Source of the DNA: Humulus lupulus | Lineage: Eukaryota > Streptophyta > Magnoliopsida > Rosales > Cannabaceae | Assembly (NCBI RefSeq): GCF_963169125.1 | Contig: NC_084793.1 | Span: 229,650,360 to 229,714,359, forward strand | Reading direction: 5' to 3' | DNA: 64,000 bases | Shown: in pieces, positions 1 to 11,531 of the stretch | Position numbering within the stretch: position 1 is the stretch's first letter | How the letters are laid out: each line of letters starts with the position of its first letter | Made by a program: the position numbers and the translations under genes | Notes under the pieces: model-generated | What the model saw: the letters and a program-made list of their open reading frames with translations, nothing else | What the model was told of the DNA's origin: nothing | Databases searched by the model: none

Positions 1-2359
1 GCCGAAGCTCAACAAGAAAACTCAATATGCTCATGAACAAGTAATAACATGTCACTAAATCATAATAGGCATGCCTAGCAATAATAGCCCTATTCATGCA
101 TGCAATAAGTCCAAATAAATGATTGTGGATCTTGCCCTCCTGTATGGAGGACTATCAAGTCAATCCTAAGTGAATATCACTTTAAGATTCTGGTAATCAT
201 GCTGGGGCTTGTAGCCCTAATCAGATAAGTGAATAAAACTTTAAGATTTTGGTAATCATGCTGGGGCTTGTAGCCCTAATCAGATAAGTGACTCATGAGT
301 GAGTCACGAACTTAAATCAGATAAGTGACTATGGAGTCACGCACTTGAATCAAATAAGTGACTATGGAGTCACGAACTTGAACTAGATAAGTGACCATGG
401 AATCAAGAACTTGAACCAGATAAGTGACTATGGAGTCATGAACTTGAACCAGATAAGTGACTATGGAGTCACGAACTTCAGCCATGTGACGTTACAGTCG
501 CCTGAGCCTTTTGGCCCTAGCTCTAAGTAACTAGCCTTTAGAATAGACAAGCACTTTTGTTTTGATCGAACTTAAGGTCGATCAAGCATTTCATGCTTAT
601 GATGATAATGCTCATGTCGATTAGATCTAATGTTTTTAGCTTGCGTTAAACACGCTAATACCATTCTTGACTCATAGGTCAATTCCATACGATCAGTGCC
701 CAGTACTATGGCCGAACTTGACTAATAAGTCACAGCTTCACAGTCAATACTGACACCATTGCTAATTCCTGACTCATAGGTCAGTTCCATTCACAAGTAA
801 GCAATGCAACCAGGCATATATCATATGTCAAATATCCAAAGGTAGGGCATTCAGCATGCTTACTCAACAATCACTAGCATAATTATGATCATGCACAATT
901 ACAGAGACTCAAGCTCTGATCAATTCCATCTTTAGGATTTATGTCATGCCCTAATCACATGTATCTTATGCATCACATGCATCACATACTGGGTGCAGTT
1001 TTCTTACCTTTGGTCCAAGCACAGGTTACCAATAAACAAGCCACAATCATGATCATGTTTCCAAGCCCCTAACGATAACCTAGTCACAACCATAATATAA
1101 AACATCATCAAAATGAGTAAATAAATACTTCCAAACCCAACTTAAGCCTCCAGGACGTCAAATCCCACTCAACTGGGTAGTAGGATTGACCCCAGGCCCC
1201 TAGAGTTAAGTTCTCATGACTAAAAACAAAATCTGGGCAAAATTTCCCTTAAGCATCACGGCCCTCCCCCAGCCTTGCGTCGCGGCCCCCCTCCAAACAG
1301 AGGTTGAACCCATTTCTTCCTATGCCTAGCGGCGCGCCACCTTGCGTCACAGCCCTAACTGCCTATCAGCCAACTTCACCTTCTTCATCAAGTCTGGGCC
1401 ACGACGCCCAAGAACAAGGTCGCGGCCCAACCACGAACCCAGCCAAAAACCTCATTTTCTCCATTTAAAAACCTTCCAAAAACCTATCCAAACATTTCCA
1501 AATTCCAAAATCATAGTCCCCAAACATCCTAATTATCCAATACCAATAAAACCCAAGCTTCAATTCATTCAAAAACTCATCAAAACACAAAATCCAATCC
1601 AAGCTTAAAAAATTTAAAAACTTAAATTACCTCCTATTGAGTTGTTTCCCAACTAAATCCTCTGGCTAAAAAACTTCTAATCTTCCCTAGAATTGCTATG
1701 CCTCAATCCTCGCTTGAATCCGAGTCCTAAAACTCAAGTTTCCTTCGAAAATGTGATTGGGTGTGGAAAATGGAACTTTGAGGGAGAGAGAACATTCTAA
1801 ACATTCTTTTTTTTCCTTAACAGGCTACCTCAAGCTTAAGTAACCTCGAGCAAATCCTAATGCTCGAGGTCCCAAAAATGCCCCCGGGGGTAAAATAGTC
1901 AAAACTCCCAGAATTTCCCCCTGATCTTACTTACTCCCAATTTATCATCAAATATTTATTACCATTACCCAATATCCCGGTAATGTGCTAAATAACCCTT
2001 GACTCACTCCAAGTCAAATATAAATTCCATTGTGACTTTCCCACTAGCTTACCTCCTAGGATTGTCTCGTGCTGAGTAACCCTAGCATAACCAAATAACA
2101 ATGAAGCACCACACACATGCCACATATATGCCAAATATGCCCAAAATGGTCAAAATATGAAAATTTCCCAATTAAACAGAAATGGGCCCACATGCATATT
2201 TAATACACCTAAACATGTATATCAAGTCATATTATGATGTTATTCACGTATTCACATAATGATACACATAAATATCACATAATTATATAATTCCAAGAAT
2301 TGTCATCCTGGCCCCCTAATCAAGGCCCTAAGTCTTATTAGGAAATTTGGGTCATTACA
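1..2359 (-). mobile_element. Tekay-like Ty3/gypsy LTR, minus strand, 5-prime part only in window
   Basis: Read on the minus strand this starts at 2359 with TGTAATGACCCAAATTTCC, close to the LTR start of the full Tekay element at 12373 (TGTAACGACCCAAATTTAC) and to the LTR ending at 62745. The sequence right of 2359 carries no polypurine tract, so it is flanking DNA. This is therefore either a solo LTR or the 5' LTR of an element lying to the left. The last few hundred bases of the LTR lie outside the window. It carries short tandem repeats (181-479) and a GC-rich stretch (about 1255-1440). No gene is supported inside it; the 88-codon frame at 1342-1608 is low-complexity LTR sequence. Confidence 0.75.
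181..479. repeat. Two tandem repeat arrays inside the LTR (59-bp and 33-bp units)
   Basis: A 59-base unit is present twice (from about 183 and 242) and contains CATGCTGGGGCTTGTAGCCC. It runs directly into a 33-base unit with core AGATAAGTGACTATGGAGTC, which occurs five times at 318-350, 351-383, 384-416, 417-449 and 450-479 after a diverged first copy at 283-317. Units differ by a few substitutions and are head to tail without spacers, so this is LTR-internal tandem duplication and not a CRISPR array. Confidence 0.9.
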
Positions 2360-2835
2360 ATTGACTATTATTTTATTGATTTTTTAATTAAATAAATGAC
2401 CTAATTGAATCTATAAAAGGAATACTAAGTGAGAGTTGAAAACAGATGACAAAGACTTGTTTCTAATAGATTTTACATTCTCTCTGCAGCATAAGTCCTT
2501 TTCTAAGCCTCTTTTCTTTTCTTCTCTCTGTATCTATCTCATGTGTTGAGAATTTCCCACCCTAGTCTAGGTGATTCTAAGGATACTTTGGAAGGTTGTG
2601 AAGAAAATTGAAGAACAGTTCAATTTCTTGGTGATACCCTACGACAGAAAGGATACAAGGGTTAGAGAAACTGAAGGAAGGACTCTATCATTTCGTTGAA
2701 TATAATGTAAGTGTTCTTATCATTATTTATGTTTGAATTCAATTTTAGAAACATGTTTTAGGTTTTCTTATATTAATTTGTTTAATATAAGATCTACATG
2801 AAAATAAACAAGATCCTGTATAAGTTTTCCTAACA
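2360..2835 (+). mobile_element. 3-prime fragment of a Ty1/copia-type LTR
   Basis: The segment ends with AAGTTTTCCTAACA, the typical end of plant copia LTRs, also seen at 33771 and 39188 and, in a variant, at 6922. It begins abruptly where the Tekay-like LTR stops, so it was probably split by that insertion. It has a leader-like composition with CT-rich stretches and no reading frame. Family assignment is by its end and texture only. Confidence 0.45.
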
Positions 2836-4620
2836 GGGATGTACGTGGTGCGGAGGAAAGGGCCTAAGGTGAAAAGTAGGGGAAGGATACTAAGTCAAAA
2901 GAATTTTCGAAGGGTAACAAATGAGTTCTCAGAAAATGACGAGAAGACTTACCAACCCTGGCAAAATCTAGGAGTAAAGTCGGATTGGCTTAGAGAGGGA
3001 AACGAGTGGTGAAGAAAAAATTATCTTTGAAGACTTGAGCATGGCTCTCGTTCTGGTGAGGAGCCTTGTATTTGAAATGGGCTTATTTCATTCAAGTGTA
3101 AAACCCACCCATATCGATTCCTTTATTTTTTGGACATGCTTGGAAGTTGTACAAGTATAGGATCTTCACAGGAGAAGGTTCAAGCCACTGGTGATCAGCT
3201 GGAAATGAGTGATCCCCACATACTTCAACAAAATTACAAAGTATTGGTGGAGTAGAAGTGCTGCTCCCGCCTGGAGGTGCGACTGGCTCCAGGTCCTGAA
3301 CCCATGGACGCTTTAGTGGGATCTCTCAGTTTCCCAACAAAGATGGGTGAGAAAGCCATTATTGTGGATCTTGTAGTGGTCATTTATGTAGGCCAAAGAA
3401 TCTAAGTTTTTCAACTTGGTTGAGATATGCTCCGCCTCAAATCCTTAAGCCTCATACTAGGCAGATTCATTGGGGATTGGGCCCAGACTTCCTCCTCGGT
3501 CAGAATGCGCACCCCCGATTGCGCCACTACTGTCAGTGGCCGCTCCTCCACTGGAGCCGCCTCGACTACATGCTCCATCACTCGGACATCTTCAGGAGCT
3601 TGTCCTTGTTCTCATGCCATGTTCTATATTTCTTGATCGAATCCATAGAAGCCATGTTGATGAAGTTCTCGAATCTCCTTGGACATCTAAAACAAAACCA
3701 AGCAATTAGTATTATGACCGAAAGAAAAAATGGTCAAAACATGAGAATACCCTAAGACAACTACTCGGGGATATAAAAAAGAAAAAAATCTAAGAAAGGA
3801 GTGTTCTTGGAGCTTGGAAATGTCACCGGAAACATCACTAGAGATTCAAGGACGCGGCCAGATCATGGCCGGTATCTGGAAAATTCCTAGAAATTGCATT
3901 TTTGGCAAAGGCGTAAAAAAGACCACTTAAAATTTATTTTTACACCAAAATGGGCCCTAAACGGCACAAGCAGAGACAATGACCTGTAACCCCGTCATGA
4001 TTCATTATCCTAAATAGAAAACCAAACCCCAAAGAATGACCCAAAACATCAAGAACAATAACAGAAGTGATAAAACTCAGTGAAGAAACTTAATCGATAA
4101 GTATCGGAGGTACGTGTGAAGACGATTACGCACGTGAATGTATCTTGTTTGGTTGACCTATAAATACCGATACTCCCTCCAGATAACCAGGTTCAGGGCA
4201 AGAAGATTGGGTTTGGATGGATTTTTCTTGGAACGAAAGAGGTTTTCGTTCTTTAATGAAATGAAAAGGTTTTTGTAAATGAAAAAGTGAAGACCGTGGG
4301 TAAAAAGAGATTTTCTCCCCATCGGTTGATCACCTAAGGAGTAGGTACTCAAGCGTAATTCAACGGTCACAAAAATCGAGGTGAAGATCATACTCGAAAA
4401 GGTGAAAGGACGTCTAGGGTACAAAATAGAACACTCATTAAATAGAATTGGCTGGTAGTCTCAGCAATAGGGAGCTGACACATGGCACAACCCTCTTCGA
4501 AAATGTCAGTTCTCAAGGACACCCAACAAGCATGACTCGAGGACACATTCCTAAGAGAACGATGACTCTGTTATATTATTCTCCATTGTTTCCGAGTATG
4601 AGTGAAGACTTGGGGGCCAA
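2836..4620 (+). mobile_element. Decayed 3-prime internal region of a Tat-like gypsy element
   Basis: No intact gene is present. The segment ends in a purine tract (ACTTGGGGGCCAA, 4608-4620) directly before an LTR that starts TGTTGTCCG at 4621, so it should be the 3' untranslated part of that element. On the minus strand around 3430-3655 there are short open pieces, one starting at ATG 3655 and reading about 25 codons (MASMDSIKKYRTWHEN...), which look like a broken antisense frame of the kind seen in the other Tat element at 25301. A TATAAATA string lies at 4158-4165. The function of 2836-3400 is not recognisable. Confidence 0.4.
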
Positions 4621-7583
4621 TGTTGTCCGTATTTTCACTAGTCGACATGTGGCATTAATTAAGGAGCATTTTAAGACTCCACGGGAGCATAAACCCAGTT
4701 TCTTGCCACCGTGGGAGGAGTGTATCCTCCAACGGCATTACTGTTGGAATTTTGTGCCCTGAAAGCATATGTAGTAGACATTGTTTTTAAGAAATAAATA
4801 AATAAATTGAATTCGTTATGCATATATTTTATAGACTATATTATTCTGTGATAATATTAAGTAAATATCAGAAAAATTCCTAAGTTCATATATGTGATCT
4901 CAACCACGTATTGGTACGGAAGGATTGTGATTGAGAAAAATGAACTTGAATAGTTCACAGTAAATTAAAGTTATGGAATCTTTAGATTAATTACTGCAAG
5001 TACGATCCACTAGTATTATGACTACATGTGATCTAGATCTGGAAAACTAGTGTAGTAGGACACTTTAGTGGAGGTGCTTTATATATTAGGGAATATATAG
5101 AACTGGACCAGATATGTTTATTAATACTTAGTTAAACACCGTTTTGAAGTATTAATTAAATATATCAACTGATGATCATATACAAATAGATCTTAATCAT
5201 AAAGTTACTATGAACTCCTGTTTATGTTATATGAGTTATTTTATTCACTCGTTAGGGTTTGTCAGAATGATCATGCTAGAAACTTTTGTTTTGGGAACTC
5301 ATTAATGTAAATGGCTGAGAACATAGTATACAGATAAGGAATCTATATCTTCTCGTAAAAGATTGAATAATGGTTCTCGTAAGGGTTGACTTTTTGAACT
5401 GAAAGGTTATTGAGCTCAAATTCATAATTTGGTTATGAATTAACCTTCACTAGTAAAGTCGATGGTACTTAAGGAAACAAGATATAATTAAAAGGGTAAA
5501 ATGGTAATTTTATTCCCGGTTAATTATGAACCATTATTAAAGGGTTAATTTGTATGTAATGATTATATCAACTGACACTTTATTGTTATAAAGTACTCAG
5601 TAAATGAAATGTCTATAATTACAAGAGTGCAGTCTCATATTTATAGTGAAATAATCATGAGATTAATAAATTAAGATTATTTAATTAAAGAGTTTAATTA
5701 ATAATCACAAATTTATTGGAACTTGGAATTATAGGTCCATAAGTCCCCACAGCAGCTCTAGCAATACTATTCAAGACAAGAGTTGATATAAAGGGTAAAA
5801 TGGTAAAAATACATATTTAAGAAGAATTTTGTTCTTTGGGCCAAATATGCAATTATGTGATCATGGTGATTAATTAATTATAAATTAGTTGTAATTATCA
5901 AAATTAATTAATAATTAATTATTGTATAATTTTCAAAATTATATAAATAATTAATTTATTATAATTTTTGAAATTATAATAAAATGAATATTAAATTTTA
6001 GAAATTAATATTTAATTAAAATTGGTTTTAATTAGTTAGTAGAATTAATTAAATATCTTTATTTGAGTGGGAGATAATAATCTGACAAGTTCAAATTGAA
6101 TTTGAATTTAAAAAAATTAATATTTATTCAAATAATTAATTATATGTGATAATTAGTTAAAAAATAATACATTCAAATTTGAATTAATTATCAAGTTGTT
6201 GGATTTTATCTAATAAGGTAGTTTGAATAAATAATTAAATAGTTGTGGAAAAATCATATTCCCCTATTTTATAGGGTACTACATCCCTGGACTGTGTGTG
6301 GCGTGCAGCTATAGAAATCAGGAATTTGATTTTTCACTTTTATTTATTTAATTAATTAATTAATGAAAAATTCAAAAAGATAGTTTTGATATTTTCATTA
6401 ATAAGATAATTAATTAATTAAAAGATAAATTATAATTGATTACATATTTATTTTTTAAATTTAAATATTTTCTATATAAGTTAGACTTATCATAAAATAA
6501 GAAATATACTCAATACTCAATTATTTGCTCTAAGAAAATAACGATGCTTTCTATCTCTCCCTGAAAATATACAAAACTAATCTCAGGCCTATTCTCTTGA
6601 TCTCATGTCATAAATATATCATCATTTATTCTCTAAGTGCTCACACACTTTTTCAGGTGTAGAGAACGTTGTGGAAGATCTTGGTGTGAGTACCTGGGAG
6701 CAGCTTGGATAGGAAGATCGTTTATTTTACGAAAAGATAGCAAGGACACTTGATAGGCATCAAAATGTATGTTCTTTATTCTTTTCTTGTTTATGATTAA
6801 TGTATGTATATTAATGGATCCGCATATTTAAAAGAAGTTCAAATATGTTATAAAAATTTTGTTGTACACTGGGCCAACCCATCACACAATTTCGCTACGT
6901 ATTAGGAAACTCGTTCCTAACAATTACCTCCCGAGAACCTAGTCGGGAAGTAATGCTCCACCAGCTTCATGTTGTGACCCACTCCTCCAAGTGTACGAGA
7001 ACCGTCCTCCATAGTAGAAGAATAGTTGCCATGTGTCATGCACAAAGGCGCTCTGGACCATAGACAATTATCTGGCACCCAGCTACCACAGAGATCGTGT
7101 TGTAGATTTTGCACAAGCGGCAAAAATGATGTCTCACGATGCCGCCTAACATGGGAAAATGTGCGGCTACCACCCTAATAAAGCAATAGACTAAGCCTCC
7201 TCATACTGGGCCCACTCGAGATACGCTGGGGCCCACAAGCTTAGTAAGGGCATAATGATTTATTTATGTAATAAAAAATCTTATTAAAGGAGGAATAATT
7301 GTAATCAACTCCAATTAATGAGCTGAATCTTTCTAGCTGCCTATAAATAGGGCTAGGGCACACTTTGTAAAGGATCTGAAATTTCATTTTCACTATTCAG
7401 AATGAGCACATACGCTGCCTGAATAGCAATAGAACTTGAGATTTGCAAGTTCTTCTTTCTAAATACAAGTGACTCGTCGACTATGGTTAATTAATAACCC
7501 GAACCACGTAAAATATGATGTTCTTATTCCTCTTCTTTAAGTTTTTCTCTTAATTTGGTAGTTGACGAAAAAGACACTCAACA
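4621..7583 (+). mobile_element. 3-prime LTR of a Tat-like element, interrupted by a solo LTR
   Basis: The LTR starts TGTTGTCCG right after a purine tract and ends GACACTCAACA at 7583, so its ends are the inverted pair TGTTG and CAACA. Without the 2181-base insertion and one copy of the 5-base duplication it is about 777 bases, close to the 751-base LTR of the Tat element at 7838. A TATA box (TATAAATA) lies at 7342-7349, about 240 bases before the LTR end. No matching 5' LTR is in the window. Confidence 0.6.
4742..6922 (+). mobile_element. Angela-like Ty1/copia solo LTR with target site duplication
   Basis: The 2181-base segment begins TGTTGGAATTTTGTGCCCT, close to the known start of Angela/BARE-type LTRs, and ends CGTTCCTAACA. 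It is flanked by the same five bases, ATTAC, at 4737-4741 and 6923-6927. No gag, pol, primer binding site or polypurine tract is inside. It is therefore best read as a solo LTR left after recombination between the two LTRs of a full element. It is strongly AT-rich, especially 5800-6480. Superfamily is fairly sure; the Angela lineage rests only on the terminal motif. Confidence 0.8.
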
Positions 7584-7837
7584 GTGACTATTCGATCAAA
7601 TAAATCATATGTTAATATCCCCATATCTATTCGATGTGAAGCTCTCTTATACTAATCCCTAACTAATTTTCTCTTCAGCAACCACATATTATGCAAAAAC
7701 ACTGCCTTGTACAATGTTGTTAGTTTTGTTTACTATGTGACCCTGTGTTAATTTTCAATTTTTTTTAACAAATATGTGAATTTCATTTTTTTCAACCACG
7801 GTAAATTTATCGCTTGGGGGGAAAGTGTAACAATATC
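7584..7837. other. Short spacer between two Tat-type elements
   Basis: This AT-rich spacer has no convincing gene. Its last 25 bases contain GCTTGGGGGGAAAG, which resembles the polypurine tract that precedes the 3' LTR of the next element (GCTTGGGAGGAAAA before 25982). Confidence 0.5.
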
Positions 7838-8588
7838 TGTATGCCCTAAATATCCACAGGTTGTTAGTGAGCTGGAAATGGGCATAATCCTATCAGCCAC
7901 GTGGAAGCTCCTACCCGGAGCTGCTGTCACAAATCTCTACCTCTTTAGCTCGAGGTAGCCAATTGTTTAGTAAGAATACTCAGGGATCAGGTCAGCAGCG
8001 TTGACACCACGAGATGAGACTACATCAAGCTCGGGATACGAGCTTGAGCTAACACGTCCGACCCTTTATAAAGTCAACCACGCAATGTAAACGTGCGCAT
8101 ATCAGACATCACATGTCTGCTCCATTCCTGAAATCTCAGACACGCAGCTTAAACGTGCGTGTTCAGGCACCCCACGACTGGTTTGGGCCATGCGGCCCAT
8201 TATCCCCCTTACCTATTGATTAGACCACACTTCATTGTCAGGTTTTAGGAATTAATCATGAATGTCACAGAATTGTCATGATGGGTAAGAAGGACACGGG
8301 ATGACCCCCTTTGCCAACACTCAGATGTCCTCTCCCTATAAATATGGAGACCCTGGGTGTTGCAAAGGGTTGGCTTCTAATTTGTAAAGAAATACCCTGT
8401 AAGGAATATCAGAGATATATCAATAATATTGGCTGGTGGACTAGAAGGATTTTAACCTTTGAACCACCTAAAAAAGTATTTGAGTTATAATCTTCCTTTG
8501 AGATCATTCATCTATTACGGTTCATCATTTAGCACTAATCCCTCTCCTTATTCATATAATTATCTGTTGCCGAAGAACCGCGTCAACA
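7838..8588 (+). repeat. 5-prime LTR of the Tat element
   Basis: It begins TGTATGCCCTAAATATCCA and ends CGCGTCAACA. The copy at 25982 has the same length and differs at few positions by eye. A TATA box (TATAAATA) at 8337-8344 lies about 250 bases before the LTR end. Directly after it, TGGTGCTTTCATTGAGAG (from about 8592) sits where the primer binding site is expected; I cannot assign the tRNA. Confidence 0.9.
8337..8344 (+). promoter_or_regulatory. TATA box of the Tat 5-prime LTR
   Basis: TATAAATA in a GC-richer setting (TCTCCC before, TGGAGACC after) is conserved in the 3' LTR at 26481-26488. It is the likely core promoter for the genomic RNA of the element. Confidence 0.6.
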
Positions 8589-8642
8589 GTTTGGTGCTTT
8601 CATTGAGAGCTTTTAGATTGGTGCTATTGTAAAAACCCAACC

Positions 8643-9896
8643 ATGCTAGTTACTCGCTCAAGGCATGGTAACGAGGCGGATCAACGTGATGGGTAGGAGG
8701 CCCACCATGCCGCCATATCCGATGAGCAGAACCCTGAGGTTCAGCAGCGACCGAGCAAGTAGCCAATGGGCCAAGACGACACTAGAATTTCGGCTCCCCA
8801 GCCGCCCAATCCGAACCCGGATTTTTACACGGCGGTAGAAATGGAAAATGCACAGTTGAGGAGTCAGCTGGCGAAAGCAAACCAGCAGATTCAAGAGATT
8901 TTGGCCCGACTAGCCCCTTTTACAACCGACGCTAACGTCGAAAAGAGGCATGGTGAGACTCATAAGTCCCGCCGGGGTAACCGGTCCAGACCCAGTCAGT
9001 CAGTCAGACCCCCAACATCAAATTCTACTCCCGTGTCGCATCACCAAGAAGCCGCATTTGAGGAACTTCCTAGGGCCGATCAACAATTCAGCCGATCGGT
9101 CCGGACCTCAAATCCTAGCTTACTCCCGCCCTCGAGTGCACCCAGCTCGAGGTAGCTCGCGAAGGAGATTCGGGGAGGGCTCGCGACGACAGCCCGCCCC
9201 GGCTAGCCGTCCTGCGTCCCGCTCAGACCACCGAGCACAGGATGGGGAGGATGGTAGAGCGGAGCAGCCGTGATCTAGCTTAATCCACCCTGACGGGACT
9301 AAGATCGCGTCCCCAGTCAGGCACCCTCCTTCACCAATAAGATACCCATCTCCTCCCCGTCCAGTCCGAGAAATTCTGGCTCATGGGAGCATCAGACCTT
9401 CCCATCGTAGTCGGCGCCCAGGAAAGTCCCGAATCCTCACCCCCAACGGCGGGCTCCAAGCTTTTCAAATGGAAGTTATTGGACTGGAAGTCGTCGAAGT
9501 GACATGTCCAGCGGAGACCTGCACCATCGTTTGAGCTCGGCTCAAAGCCCTCGACCCACCCCGAGGGGCGACCTCCGAGATCGTCTAAACTTTCAGAGAG
9601 GAGACCAAGTTGGGAGTGGCAGTCGTGCTCGCCAAGGGGAAGGCCTATCTGAAGTACGTGATAGCGGGAATGTCCCACATAACCTATCTCAAGATAGGAT
9701 GGACTACAACCTGCCTAACACGTACAATGGAACTGGAGCTATTGAATAGCGCCAGAATAACCAAGGAAGCAAGGACCAAACCCTGGAGCGACTGGCTCAG
9801 ATGGAGGAGCTGATGAGGAAGCTCTTGTCAAAAAAAGAAAAAGATGAGTATGACTAAGGAGACGAACTCGAGCTCTTCGCCCCCAGCATAGCAGCT
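8643..9896 (+). pseudogene. Tat gag, N-terminal part (broken)
   Basis: Translation can start at ATG 8643 (MLVTRSRHGNEADQ), 55 bases after the LTR, but TAG codons interrupt it at 8694 and 8760. The frame from 8766 carries a short coiled-coil-like stretch (VEMENAQLRSQLAKANQQIQ) before a TAG at 9153. From there to 9896 the frame changes and the sequence is rich in Arg, Pro and Ser, as in the poorly conserved gag N-terminus of Tat elements. The part is not functional. Confidence 0.65.
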
Positions 9897-11048
9897 ATGG
9901 CGTATCCACCTGGTTTCCGTATGCCTCACTTGTCCAAGTTCAATGGGGACGGGGACCCGTCAGATCATCTGGGTATGTTCAACACCCTGATGATGGCCCA
10001 CAACATCAGTCCTGAGTTGAGATGTTTAATATTTCCTTCCACCTTGACTGGGCCGGCCAGGCAATGGTTCAAGCAGAGTAAAAAGCAATCCATCAGCTCG
10101 TGGAAAGCCTTTTCTGTTGACTTTAAGAGGGCATTCCGAGCTTCTCAGGCTGCCCGCCTCAAAGCCGGCACCCTGGCGAACGTAAGACAACAGCCCGACG
10201 AACCTTTGAAAGCTTACCTGAGCAGATTTGCGAATGTTGCTGCTCGAGCCAGAGACACAGATGACAGCTCCAAGCTCATGGCCTTGAGGACTGGGATCCT
10301 CGTCGGAGGCGAACTCTGGGAAGAGATACAGAAGAAAGGTGTCAGCACCATGAACGAATTCCTAAATAGGGCCCAGGGATGGATAAACCTGGAGGAGGTG
10401 CGAGCATCGGCCGTGGGAACCAGCCAGACCCCTGAACAGCCCGCTGGAGTGGGAACGGATGTCGTGATAGCGACACAAACCGTTACACAGAATAACCAGT
10501 TTGGTGGAGGCAAGAGAAAAGGGAGCAGCGAGGGTGGCCAGCACGGCCCAAAGAAGAACAAGTCCGTGGAAAAGTTTAAGCCAGTCTACACGACTTATAC
10601 TGAGCTTACACACACTAGGGAGAACATTTTCCTAGCAAACTCTGCTCGTCTCCCCTGGAAGAAGCCGGAATCGTTGAAGCACCAGAAGGGTAAGCGAGAC
10701 CCCTCCAAGTTTTGTTGGTTCCACAACGATATTAGCCACAACACTGATGATTGTAGGCACCTAAAGGATGAGATCGAGACTCTCATCAGATCCAGACCCT
10801 TAGCTCAGTATGCTTGGAATAGGGTTCCCGCCGGCCAACCAGCTCCGGAAGTTCCGATAAGTCAACCCGGGTCTCAGATAAATCAGGACATCCCTCCTCC
10901 TGTTATAGGAGGAGAGATCTCCATGATCTCAGGAGGCCCCAATCTGGATGGCACGAGCAGAGGTGCCCAGAAGAGATATGTCAACGAACTTAAGGCTCAT
11001 AATGGAGTGGAGTTCATCCCTGAGCAGCATCTACCCAAGCAACAATGA
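9897..11048 (+). pseudogene. Tat gag core (383 codons open)
   Basis: The frame encodes the structural gag of the retrotransposon, which would form the cytoplasmic particle. A retrotransposon gag domain spans roughly residues 5-170, with LSKFNGDGDPSDHLGMF near the start and ARQWFKQSKKQSISSWKAF in the middle. Near residues 275-290 there is a zinc-finger-like CWFHNDISHNTDDC (C-x2-H-x4-H-x4-C), the form usual in this lineage. The segment is open, but upstream stops separate it from the LTR and a TGA at 11046 separates it from protease, where relatives read through. It is a fragment of the original gag-pol frame. Confidence 0.8.
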
Positions 11049-11530
11049 CTGGAGAGGCAACCAATCATATTCACTAAGGAAGACGCCAGTCACGTCCAGT
11101 TCCCTCATAACGACCCTCTGGTCATAGCCGCTCAGCTCGGTAACTGGATAGTTAGGAGAATACTGGTCAATAATGGGAGCTCGGTGAACCTGTTGTGTCG
11201 GTCTACACTGGAAAAGATGGGTTTATCTGTCACCGAGTTGAAAGCCACCTCCATGATGCTATACGGATTATCTAGAGAAGGTTCGGCAGCAATAGGATCA
11301 ATCGAGCTGGTGATCACCTTGGGATAGGGACCCCGGACAGTCTCAAAACTCCTCGAGTTTGTGATCATCGATTGTCCCGCCGCGTACAATGCTATTTTGG
11401 GCTAACCTACTTTGATAGCGTTCGAAGCGATAACCCTCATTCGCCACCTCGCGCTAAAATTCCCCTCTTCCTCGGGGATATGCACGGTCTGAGGTGATCA
11501 GCTCGTTGCCAGGGAATGCTATAGCATTTC
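11049..11530 (+). pseudogene. Tat aspartic protease (broken)
   Basis: In the gag frame, after the TGA, the sequence reads through a retropepsin-like segment with LVNNGSSVNLL at about 11163-11195. The family has Asp at the catalytic site where this copy has Asn (AAT, 11169-11171). Further TAG, TAA and TGA stops follow at about 11325, 11403 and 11490. The protease would normally cut the gag-pol polyprotein; this copy cannot. Confidence 0.65.
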
Positions 11531-11531
11531 T

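Noticed and set aside
283..479. Regular 33-base repeats that could suggest a CRISPR array
   Set aside because: The units are head to tail with no unique spacers and sit inside a plant LTR.
5800..6480. An origin or matrix-attachment function for the very AT-rich stretch
   Set aside because: It is the inner part of a solo LTR, and nothing beyond base composition supports such a role.
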